A stretch of 12,673 bases of DNA, taken from positions 1 through 12,673 of the forward strand of contig JACCZL010000576.1 in NCBI GenBank assembly GCA_013695975.1, given 5' to 3'. The stretch comes from Chloroflexota bacterium. GTDB lineage: Bacteria; Chloroflexota; UBA6077; JACCZL01. The notes below the pieces were generated by a model that worked only from the letters and a program-made list of their open reading frames with translations, ran no database searches and had not been told where the DNA came from. Below are positions 1-6,842 of the stretch, piece after piece. Positions within the stretch are counted from its first letter, which is position 1; every line of letters starts with the position of its first letter. The translations under genes were made by a program, and so were the position numbers.

Positions 1-1574
1 CGACGCTGCGCCTCCTGCTCGAGCGGGGTCACCGGGTCCACGTGGCGCTGGACGAGCGGGTGAAGGACGACTTGACCAGCCCGACCGAGCTCGTAACCCG
101 CATTGCCGAGCGATTTCCTCTCCTCTCGCACGGCGCCGCGCCCGCCCGCGAGCGCGGTCAACGGTCGACCCTCCTCAGGGCGCTACGGCTGGGGATCGAC
201 TATCTGCGCTATCTCCAGCCCGGGTACCGAGACGCGCCCAAGCTCCGGGCGCGAGCCGCGCGGCACGCGCCCGGAATCGTGCGGTGGCTCGCCGACCGTC
301 CGCTGATCCGCACGCGGTTCGGCCTCGCGGCGTTCGGCCGAGTCTTGCGGCTGCTGGAGGCCGCCGTGCCGACCAGTCCCAGGATCGACCGCTTCATCCG
401 AGGGCATCGGCCGGATCTGGTGCTGGTCACGCCTCTGGTCGACCTCGGTTCGGCCCAGGCCGACTACGTCCATAGCGCTCGGGCGCTGGGCATCCGCACG
501 GGCCTGTGCGTCCGCAGTTGGGACAACCTCACCAACAAAGGGCTGATGCGCGACGTCCCGGATATGGTCGCCGTCTGGAACCCGGCGATGGAGCGGGAGG
601 CGGTCGAGCTGCACGGGGTGCCGGCTTCCCACGTCGTCGTGACCGGCGCGCCCGGGTTCGACCAGTGGTTCGAGTGGGGCGTGAGCGCGCCCCGAGCGGA
701 GTTCTGCCGCCGGGTCGGGTTGCGGGGGGATCGTCCGTTCTTGCTATACGTGTGTTCTTCCGGATTCATCGCGCCTGAGGAAGTAAACTTCGTCCGTCGA
801 TGGATTCGCCACCTCCGCGACCGCGGCGATCCCGGCTTGCGCGAGTGCGGCGTCCTGGTCCGTCCGCATCCCCTGAACACCGCCCAGTGGCGGGATGTCG
901 ACCTGTCAGCGATCGGAGGGGTCGCGCTCTGGCCACCAGCGGGGGCGGTGGTCGCCGATCTCCAATCGAGGGCCGACTACTACGACTCGATCTATCACAG
1001 CGCGGCCGTCATCGGGCTGAACACCAGCGCGCTGATCGAGGCCGCGATCGTCGGGCGGCCGGTCTACACCCTGCTGGCACCGGAGTTCCGTGACACCCAG
1101 GAAGGGACGCTCCACTTCCGCCACCTGCTGGACGTCAACGGAGGCCTGTTGCACGTGGCCCGCTCTTTCGAGGAGCACGCGGTGCAGCTAGCGGGGGCGC
1201 TGGCCTCGGATGGACGGGTCGACGAGCGGGGGCGGCGGTTCCTGGAGGCGTTCGTGCGGCCCCACGGCCTGGATGTGGCGGCGACGCCGAAGCTGGTCGC
1301 GGCGATCGAGGCGGCCGGCGCCAGCCCGGCGCCGGGCTGGCGTCTCCGGCCACGGTGGGCGATCATCCTTCGGCCGATCCTTGCCCTGCTCGCGTCCTAC
1401 GCGCGGTCGTGCCGGATTGCGCGGCGGCAGCAAGCCCGGCTCGGTAATCCGCGGCTGACCGGGCATCGTCGCGAGGCGCCACGCCCCCGGCAGGCGTGCA
1501 AGCATGATGCCGAGCCGACACGGCCGGTCCACCCGCACTCAACGGCACAGCCCAATCCGCGCCGTCGTGCGTGA
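1..1574 (+). CDS. GT-B-type glycosyltransferase (CDP-glycerol glycerophosphotransferase/epimerase-like fold), 5' partial
   Basis: The reading frame is already open at base 3 and reads TLRLLLERGHRVHVALDE. This matches the first beta-alpha-beta unit of the paralogue at 9213-6829 (RMLAERGHTVSV), so the true start lies about 15-20 codons upstream of the window; the GTG at 42 is internal. Recognisable blocks are DLVLVTPLVDLGS (about 414-452), SWDNLTNKGL (516-545), the HGVP...TGAP stretch near 612-653, RPHP (861-872) and YDSIYHSAAVIGLNTSALIEA (981-1043). The last block occupies the place of the nucleotide-sugar site in GT-B folds. By hand, roughly 55-60% of residues match the paralogue over the last 110 of the catalytic part, including 13 identical residues (FVRPHGLDVAATP, 1245-1283). 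A cytoplasmic sugar or polyol-phosphate transferase role in surface glycan synthesis is inferred; donor and acceptor are unknown. The last ~45 codons are Arg/Pro-rich with no visible domain. The stop is TGA at 1572. Confidence 0.8.
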   Translation, partial: TLRLLLERGHRVHVALDERVKDDLTSPTELVTRIAERFPLLSHGAAPARERGQRSTLLRALRLGIDYLRYLQPGYRDAPKLRARAARHAPGIVRWLADRPLIRTRFGLAAFGRVLRLLEAAVPTSPRIDRFIRGHRPDLVLVTPLVDLGSAQADYVHSARALGIRTGLCVRSWDNLTNKGLMRDVPDMVAVWNPAMEREAVELHGVPASHVVVTGAPGFDQWFEWGVSAPRAEFCRRVGLRGDRPFLLYVCSSGFIAPEEVNFVRRWIRHLRDRGDPGLRECGVLVRPHPLNTAQWRDVDLSAIGGVALWPPAGAVVADLQSRADYYDSIYHSAAVIGLNTSALIEAAIVGRPVYTLLAPEFRDTQEGTLHFRHLLDVNGGLLHVARSFEEHAVQLAGALASDGRVDERGRRFLEAFVRPHGLDVAATPKLVAAIEAAGASPAPGWRLRPRWAIILRPILALLASYARSCRIARRQQARLGNPRLTGHRREAPRPRQACKHDAEPTRPVHPHSTAQPNPRRRA

Positions 1575-1584
1575 GGACCTTGCC

Positions 1585-1605
1585 GCCGGCCATTGCCGGG
1601 CCGGC
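1585..1605 (+). terminator. Possible GC-rich hairpin after the first gene
   Basis: GCCGGCC at 1585-1591 and GGCCGGC at 1599-1605 form a 7-bp stem with a 7-base loop, beginning 11 bases after the stop codon. No T-run follows, so it is not a standard intrinsic terminator. GC-rich DNA produces such stems by chance, so this is only a candidate. Confidence 0.2.
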
Positions 1606-1621
1606 GCCGATGGCATAGACT
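1593..1621 (+). promoter_or_regulatory. Weak sigma-70-like promoter candidate upstream of the 1703 gene
   Basis: TTGCCG (1593-1598), a 17-base spacer and TAGACT (1616-1621) each match 4 of 6 consensus bases. The position, about 80 bases before the GTG at 1703, suits a promoter for the two membrane-protein genes. It overlaps the hairpin at 1585-1605, and a 4/6 plus 4/6 match is weak. Confidence 0.25.
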
Positions 1622-1702
1622 TCACCGATGCGTCTCATTCGACGAGCGCGGTCGCGCCGGCCGACCCCGGCCCATTCGGCGGCGCGGTGAGCGGGCTGTA
1701 GC

Positions 1703-3487
1703 GTGCCCGGCCCCCAAACGGAGCGCCGCGAGCACGCGCTCGACTCGATGGCTCGCGGCGAGGCGCCAGGCCGGGCCGGCCGATCAAGCCCGGATATCAG
1801 CCGCCTGTCTCCGATCCTCGCCCCGCTCGCCGTGGTCGCATTGGCGTTCCCCGCCATCATCCCGCTCCTCCAGGGAGGCCAGATACCGGGCTCTGACGAC
1901 GTTGAGCACCTGATCCGGACGGCCGAGTACGGCCGGGCGGTCGCGTCGGGTATCTGGTGGCCCCAGTGGGCACCGAACCTGGGCCACGGCTATGGTGAGC
2001 CGATCTTCCTCTTCAACCCGCCCCTCTTCTACATCCTCGGCTCGTTGGTGAAGCTGGCGGGTGGGTCGGTCGTCTCGGCGGTCAACCTGGCCTGCGCGAT
2101 GCTGCTCGTGGTCGGCGCGCTCGGCGCGTATGCTTGGACGGCGTTGGCTTTGGGCCGCTGGGGAGGCCTGGTGGCCGGGGTCGCCTACGTCTGGTCGCCG
2201 TACGTCTCGTTGGACCTCTACGTCCGCCAGGCGCTGACCGAGCTGGCGGCCGTGTGTGTCTTCCCCTGGGCGCTCTGGGGACTGGCACGGACGTGTCAGG
2301 CGCCCAGTCCGCGCCGGCTGGCCCTCGCCGCCCTGGCGGTCGGGCTGCTGCTGCTGGCGAGCACCCCGGCCATGGTCGTGGTGGCGCTGGCGCTCCTCGG
2401 CCAGGTACTCGCACTGGCTCGTTGGCGCCGACCGGCCGGCGCGGCGAGCGCGCTCGCCGCGCCCGTGCTCGGCGGCTTGCTGGCGGCCGCGTTCTGGTTG
2501 CCCGCCTCGGCCGAGCGCCACCTGCTGCGCTTCGACCGGCTGCTCGCCGGACCGGCGGCATATCCGAATCACTTCCTCGACCCGGGCCAGCTTGTGAGCT
2601 CGTACTGGGGTTACGGCGGCTCGGTGCCCGGTCCTGATGACACGATGGGCTTCGGGCTGGGCCGGGTCAACCTCGCGCTGGCGGCGTGCGCGGTCCTGCT
2701 GCTGGTGACTGGACAGGTCCGTGGAGTGATGCGGCGCCAGGCCTGGCTCGCCGTCGGGTTGGTGGCCGTGGGCTGCGCCCTGTCCCTAGAGCTGTCGGCG
2801 CCCATCTGGGCTTGGCGTCCCGAGCTCCAGTACCTGCAGTTCCCCTGGCGCTTCCTGATCCTGCCGACCGTCGGTCTGGCCGCGCTGGCGGCGGTGCCCG
2901 CTGCGCTGGTCGCTCGCGAGCGTCCGAAGGTCGCCGCCTTGCTGGCCCTGATCTGCGTGGGCCTGCTGATGGCCGACGGTTGGGGGCGAGCGAGGCCCGA
3001 AGGGCTTCGGCAGCGAGGGGATGAGCGGTACGCTCCTGAGGCGGTCGCCGCCATGAACCGCGGCAAGGCCACTCGCTACGAATACGAGACCGTCTGGAAT
3101 AAGGAGCGTCCCGCCGAGCCGCCCGCCGCGCGTCTCGTGGCCATGAGCGGCTCGGCCACGATCGTCGAGCAGGCGGCGACCGCACATGAGCAGCGCTTCG
3201 CGGTGACGACGCGGGAATCGGCGCGGCTGCGGCTCAACACGTTCTACTTCCCCGGCTGGCGGGTGTTCGTCGACGGCCAGGAGCAGCCGATCGATTACGG
3301 GAACCGGAGCGGGCTGATCGACTTCTCGGTCGAGCCGGGCACGCACGTCGTCGAGGCTCGTTTCGAACCGACCCCGGTGCGCTGGCTGGGGCGCACGCTG
3401 TCGGTCGGTGGGCTGGCAGTGCTGGCGCTGTTGATGGTCTGGCCCCGCCGGGTTGGGCACCGATTGACCGTTGCCAGGGCGTCGTGA
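1703..3487 (+). CDS. Multi-pass membrane protein, PTPS-related/YfhO-like (GT-C-like)
   Basis: This 594-residue integral membrane protein has about ten hydrophobic segments, the first near residues 36-56. After it comes a loop with GSDDVEHL (63-70), then WAPNLGHGYGEP and FNPPLFY (89-110). This pattern is typical of the family named 6-pyruvoyl-tetrahydropterin synthase-related membrane protein; the name is historical and no pterin chemistry is implied. YVRQALTELAA (173-183) and QFPWRF (379-384) are further family marks. A soluble extracytoplasmic part (about 440-560) contains FPGWRVFVDGQ, as in YfhO-like proteins, and is followed by a final membrane segment and a basic tail. Such proteins are thought to be GT-C-fold transferases using lipid-linked sugars; no activity can be read from this sequence. 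GTG 1703 is preferred because GGTGAG (1686-1691) lies 11 bases before it. ATG 1748, with no clear ribosome site, is an alternative. The next gene starts 61 bases downstream, probably in the same transcript. Confidence 0.8.
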   Translation: MPGPQTERREHALDSMARGEAPGRAGRSSPDISRLSPILAPLAVVALAFPAIIPLLQGGQIPGSDDVEHLIRTAEYGRAVASGIWWPQWAPNLGHGYGEPIFLFNPPLFYILGSLVKLAGGSVVSAVNLACAMLLVVGALGAYAWTALALGRWGGLVAGVAYVWSPYVSLDLYVRQALTELAAVCVFPWALWGLARTCQAPSPRRLALAALAVGLLLLASTPAMVVVALALLGQVLALARWRRPAGAASALAAPVLGGLLAAAFWLPASAERHLLRFDRLLAGPAAYPNHFLDPGQLVSSYWGYGGSVPGPDDTMGFGLGRVNLALAACAVLLLVTGQVRGVMRRQAWLAVGLVAVGCALSLELSAPIWAWRPELQYLQFPWRFLILPTVGLAALAAVPAALVARERPKVAALLALICVGLLMADGWGRARPEGLRQRGDERYAPEAVAAMNRGKATRYEYETVWNKERPAEPPAARLVAMSGSATIVEQAATAHEQRFAVTTRESARLRLNTFYFPGWRVFVDGQEQPIDYGNRSGLIDFSVEPGTHVVEARFEPTPVRWLGRTLSVGGLAVLALLMVWPRRVGHRLTVARAS

Positions 3488-3506
3488 GGAGCCGAACGCA
3501 CCCGGC

Positions 3507-3522
3507 AGGGCTTCTCAGCCCT
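3507..3522 (+). other. Short hairpin between the two membrane-protein genes
   Basis: AGGGCT (3507-3512) and AGCCCT (3517-3522) form a perfect 6-bp stem with loop TCTC. It lies 19 bases past one stop codon and 26 bases before the next start. There is no T-run. It may be chance or a weak attenuating structure. Confidence 0.2.
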
Positions 3523-3535
3523 CGACTTACCCACT

Positions 3536-3539
3536 GGAG
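3536..3539 (+). promoter_or_regulatory. Ribosome binding site for the 3549 gene
   Basis: GGAG ends 9 bases before ATG 3549. It is the clearest Shine-Dalgarno match on the plus strand of the window and supports this start over the Met at codon 11. Confidence 0.6.
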
Positions 3540-3548
3540 TAACCGCCG

Positions 3549-5621
3549 ATGCTGACCCGGGATCCGATCACGAGCGAGATGGTTGCGCCTCCCCGGTTGC
3601 CCACGCCCAACGAACGCCGCGAGCTGAGGCGGGGACCGTCCGGGCGCCTCGAGTGGGCTCTGGTGCTGCTCGTCTTCCTCGGCTCATTCGCCTTCCGTTT
3701 CTTCACGCTGGAGTTCGACAACGACCATTTCCAGACGATCGCCGAAGGACGTCAGGTCCTCGTCTACGGAGAGCTGCCCTTTCGCGACTTCGTCGATCCC
3801 GGGTTCTTCCTCATGCCCCTCTCGTCGGCCGCGGTCCAGCTCCTCTTCGGCTACAACCTCCTGGGCGAGGCGATCTTCACCGTCGGGCTCCTCTCAGCCG
3901 GTGCGACGCTCACCTTCCTGCTCGCCAGCCGAGCGTCCGGATCGCTCCTAGTCGGCGCGGCTGCCGCCATCGCCGTCGTCGCCATGTACCCGAGGCTCTA
4001 CCACTATCCCAAGGTCTTCCTGCTTGTGCTCGGCCTGTTCGCCGGCTGGCGCTACGCCGATCGCGCGACGCCCGGCAACCTGGTGACCCTGGCACTGTGC
4101 ACGGCGCTCGCCTTCCTGTTCCGCCATGACCATGGGGTCTACGTCGGCCTGGCGGCGGTTGTGCTGCTGATCGCACGTCACTGGCAGGACGGTCGACGGG
4201 TCCTGCTGCGCCGATTGGGGCTCTACGCCGGCGTCGGCGCCGTGGCCGTCCTGCCATTCTTCGTGTTCCTCGAGGCCAACGGCGGGATCCTCGAGTACTT
4301 CCGCTCAGCACTGGAGTACACCCGGTCCGAGGCGAAGCGGCAGCGGGCGTTCGCGCCGCCGGCGTTCGTGCTCGAGCCCTCTTCGCCACCGAGAGTGAAC
4401 GTTCGGTGGAAGGAGGGACTGAGCGCCGATGCCCGAGCGCGCCTCGAGGAACGGCATAAGCTAACCGCGGCGCGCTCCCTCGGAGGCCGCACCTGGGAGT
4501 ATGAGCTGGGCGACAGTTCGCCGACGAATCTCAGAGCGGTCGTGAATGACCCCGGGGTTGAGGATACCCACAACATTAACCGGGCGACGTCCCGAACGGA
4601 CGGATCTTCGCTCCAGGGGATCCTGGATTCCTGGCAGCGCAGGATCGGACTTGAGATTCTCCAGAAGGAAAACGCAATCGCCTGGCTCTATTACCTCTTC
4701 GTAAGTCTGCCGATCATGGCGGTGGGCGTGTTACTGGTCAGCCGCGTGCGGGCTCGGTCGACGACCACTAGCATGCCGTACGAAACGGCCAAGGTTCTCA
4801 GCGCCGCCGCCCTGTGTGCCGTGGCCACAGGGCTCTTACTCCGCGACCCGCTCGTGGCGCGCTTGCCCGACCTCGCCGCGCCTACCGCGGTGATCGGCGC
4901 CTGGCTGGTGGGTCGATGGCTGAACGTGGGCGCGTGCTCGCCGCCGCGTGATCAGGGATCGCGCGATGTGTGGCGGCCGACCCAGACCACGGTCTCGGCT
5001 TCCCGCATGCCTCGTCTCTTGTGCCTCGGCCAGATGGCCGCCATGCTCGCGCTCGCCGGCGTCACCTGGGCCAGCATTTTGGCGGTCGCGGATGCCGACG
5101 AGCGGTTCGAGGAGACGGCGATCCTCTCCGGCCCGACGGCGCTGCTGAAACGCGGGGCCGAAATCGTCAGCACGCTCGCGGAGTCGCCACCCGCCGAAGC
5201 ATGGGCCCCGACACGCCGCAACGTGCCGCTGGTGCGCTACATCGAAACCTGCACGAAGCCGACCGACAGAGTGCTGGTGACATCGTTCCAGCCCGATGTC
5301 TACTTCTTCTCCGGCCGCGCCTTCGCCGGTGACCAGATCTTCTTCTACCTAGAGTACCGAACCTCGCCCGAGGATCAACAGCGGACGCTCGCCGGGATGC
5401 AAGAGCAATCCGTGCCGGTCGTCCTCGCCGACGGCAGGCGATACGAGGCCGACATCCAATCGGAGTTCAGCCTGATCCACGACTACCTGACGCAACATTA
5501 TCGCCTCGCGCGGGAAGTGCAGTTCGACAAATCTGACCCTGTCATCTTCCGCGTGCTGGTCGATCGACGGATCACACCCACGGGTACCTACGAGCCGCTG
5601 TCGTTGCCATGTTTCCGATGA
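3549..5621 (+). CDS. Multi-pass GT-C-like membrane glycosyltransferase with extracytoplasmic insert
   Basis: This 690-residue protein has a basic N-terminal tail (1-35) and a first membrane helix (about 36-52). The loop that follows carries FDNDHF (56-61) and FRDFVDPGFF (78-87). An acidic first extracytoplasmic loop is the hallmark of GT-C transferases (PMT/ArnT-like, GT39/GT83), where it holds the catalytic base; which Asp acts here is not provable. About six or seven helices follow to residue 243, with FRHDHG at 191-196. A soluble segment (about 255-365) then interrupts the membrane region, helices resume around 378-398, 416-430, 443-458 and 495-512, and a soluble C-terminal domain (about 520-690) ends the protein. 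Expected role: transfer of a sugar from a polyprenyl-phosphate donor outside the membrane. It follows the PTPS-related gene by 61 bases in the same direction. Acceptor and donor are unknown. Confidence 0.75.
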   Translation: MLTRDPITSEMVAPPRLPTPNERRELRRGPSGRLEWALVLLVFLGSFAFRFFTLEFDNDHFQTIAEGRQVLVYGELPFRDFVDPGFFLMPLSSAAVQLLFGYNLLGEAIFTVGLLSAGATLTFLLASRASGSLLVGAAAAIAVVAMYPRLYHYPKVFLLVLGLFAGWRYADRATPGNLVTLALCTALAFLFRHDHGVYVGLAAVVLLIARHWQDGRRVLLRRLGLYAGVGAVAVLPFFVFLEANGGILEYFRSALEYTRSEAKRQRAFAPPAFVLEPSSPPRVNVRWKEGLSADARARLEERHKLTAARSLGGRTWEYELGDSSPTNLRAVVNDPGVEDTHNINRATSRTDGSSLQGILDSWQRRIGLEILQKENAIAWLYYLFVSLPIMAVGVLLVSRVRARSTTTSMPYETAKVLSAAALCAVATGLLLRDPLVARLPDLAAPTAVIGAWLVGRWLNVGACSPPRDQGSRDVWRPTQTTVSASRMPRLLCLGQMAAMLALAGVTWASILAVADADERFEETAILSGPTALLKRGAEIVSTLAESPPAEAWAPTRRNVPLVRYIETCTKPTDRVLVTSFQPDVYFFSGRAFAGDQIFFYLEYRTSPEDQQRTLAGMQEQSVPVVLADGRRYEADIQSEFSLIHDYLTQHYRLAREVQFDKSDPVIFRVLVDRRITPTGTYEPLSLPCFR

Positions 5622-5666
5622 TCGGCGGCGTCTGGGGTGCGCCCGTTGCTCTTCCCCAGAACCGGC

Positions 5667-5686
5667 CGCGGAACCGAGTTTCCGCG
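5667..5686 (+). terminator. Hairpin after the 3549-5621 gene
   Basis: CGCGGAA (5667-5673) and TTCCGCG (5680-5686) form a 7-bp stem with a 6-base loop, 45 bases after the stop codon. No T-run follows. It is a possible terminator in the 171-base gap before the sulfotransferase; I found no convincing promoter in that gap. Confidence 0.25.
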
Positions 5687-5792
5687 CCTGGAAAGTCGGG
5701 ACGATCGCCTCGGCTCACCTGTGTCGAGTCGGTGATGTGCCAGATCGTGCCGCGTCGTACAGCGACCTGAGGGCCGCCGATTCGCAGTAACC

Positions 5793-6842
5793 ATGCTCAC
5801 GACGGACAGTACACGGGCTCCGACCACCATCTTCATTCACAACATGAAGACCGGAGGCGCGACGCTACGTCGGATCCTCGGGCGCCAGTACGACCCGAAC
5901 GCCGTCTTGACGATCACCGGCGAGTATCACCGCGCTGCTGAGCTCGAGCCGCGCATCGCGCGGGTGGATCGGGAGCATTCCCAGGTCGTGCAGGGGCACA
6001 TACCCTTCGGCGTGCACGAGCTCCTGCCGTCCCGCGGTGTGTACATCACCCTCCTCCGCCACCCGATCGACCGGATCCTTTCGCTCTACGAGTATCGCAT
6101 CGACCAGCGCAGGCGAGAGGTATTCCGTGGCGATGAGCCTCTCACGCTGGCCGAGTACATCACGGATCTCCAGTTGAAGGAGTTGGACAACGGGCAAACG
6201 CGGCGCTTGTCCGGCCTGGATCCCGATTTCGGGCACTGCTCCGCCGAGATGCTGCAGGACGCAAAGAAGAACCTTCGCGAGCGCTTTCTCGTCGTAGGGA
6301 TTACCGAAAAGTTCGACCATAGCCTGCTCCTGCTGGGAAGAGAGCTCGGCTGGAGGAATCTCCTCTATTTTCGGCTCAATGTGACGAAGAACAAAGAGGA
6401 GAAAGGCCATGTCTCGAAGGACATCATCGACCTCATCACTACGCACAATGCCCTGGATCTCGAACTGTACGACTCTGCACAGCAGGCGTTTGAAGAGCGG
6501 CTCGGACAGCTCGGTGCAGAGTTCGAGGAACAGGTCCGAGTGTTCAAACGGGTAAACGCGGAGTACGCACGGTTCGACGTCTATGCTTCGAAGCGACGGG
6601 AGCGAACGCCGCTACGCGGAACCGGCCCGGCGTACACGACGCTATCATGGGAGGAGCAGCTCCGAGCAGCGGTGTTCGAGGAGCACCCGCAGCTCCTCGT
6701 GCGTCAATTGGAGCTAAACGTCGAGATCAGGCGGTTGCGGCGGCAGCAGGGACTGCTGCGTACGCAGGTCGAGCAGGGCCGGAAACGAGAGGCGAGCTTG
6801 ACCAAGGAGCTGCGCGAGGCGCGGATGACTACCTTCTGCTGA
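5793..6842 (+). CDS. Sulfotransferase, Sulfotransfer_2-like, with C-terminal coiled coil
   Basis: The 349-residue product should move a sulfo group from PAPS to a sugar hydroxyl in the cytoplasm. IFIHNMKTGGATLRRIL (13-29) is the 5'-phosphosulfate-binding loop; the usual PKTGGTTL appears as NMKTGGATL, with the catalytic-type Lys kept. TLLRHPIDRILSLYEYR (86-102) is the 3'-phosphate-binding motif with its Arg and Ser. GHIPFG (68-73), NGQTRRLSG (133-141), FLVVGITEKFD (165-175) and NVTKN (196-200) fit heparan-sulfate-type and related bacterial enzymes. Residues 298-344 are rich in Leu, Arg, Gln and Glu with heptad spacing, so a coiled coil is likely. The start at 5793 sits just before the binding loop but has no good ribosome site. 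The gene ends inside the last codons of the opposite-strand gene. Bases 6361-6480 are about 49% GC, well below neighbouring genes. Confidence 0.85.
   Translation: MLTTDSTRAPTTIFIHNMKTGGATLRRILGRQYDPNAVLTITGEYHRAAELEPRIARVDREHSQVVQGHIPFGVHELLPSRGVYITLLRHPIDRILSLYEYRIDQRRREVFRGDEPLTLAEYITDLQLKELDNGQTRRLSGLDPDFGHCSAEMLQDAKKNLRERFLVVGITEKFDHSLLLLGRELGWRNLLYFRLNVTKNKEEKGHVSKDIIDLITTHNALDLELYDSAQQAFEERLGQLGAEFEEQVRVFKRVNAEYARFDVYASKRRERTPLRGTGPAYTTLSWEEQLRAAVFEEHPQLLVRQLELNVEIRRLRRQQGLLRTQVEQGRKREASLTKELREARMTTFC

Noticed and set aside
1363..1860. Long minus-strand frame with GEVYAIGAGPAMAGG, partly in the gap after the first gene
   Set aside because: It matches no family I recognise, lacks a ribosome site and overlaps two real plus-strand genes. 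GC-rich DNA yields long antisense frames easily.
1784..2572. 262-codon minus-strand frame opposite the PTPS-related gene
   Set aside because: It is highly charged, Gln/Arg-rich antisense of a hydrophobic membrane protein, a typical shadow composition.
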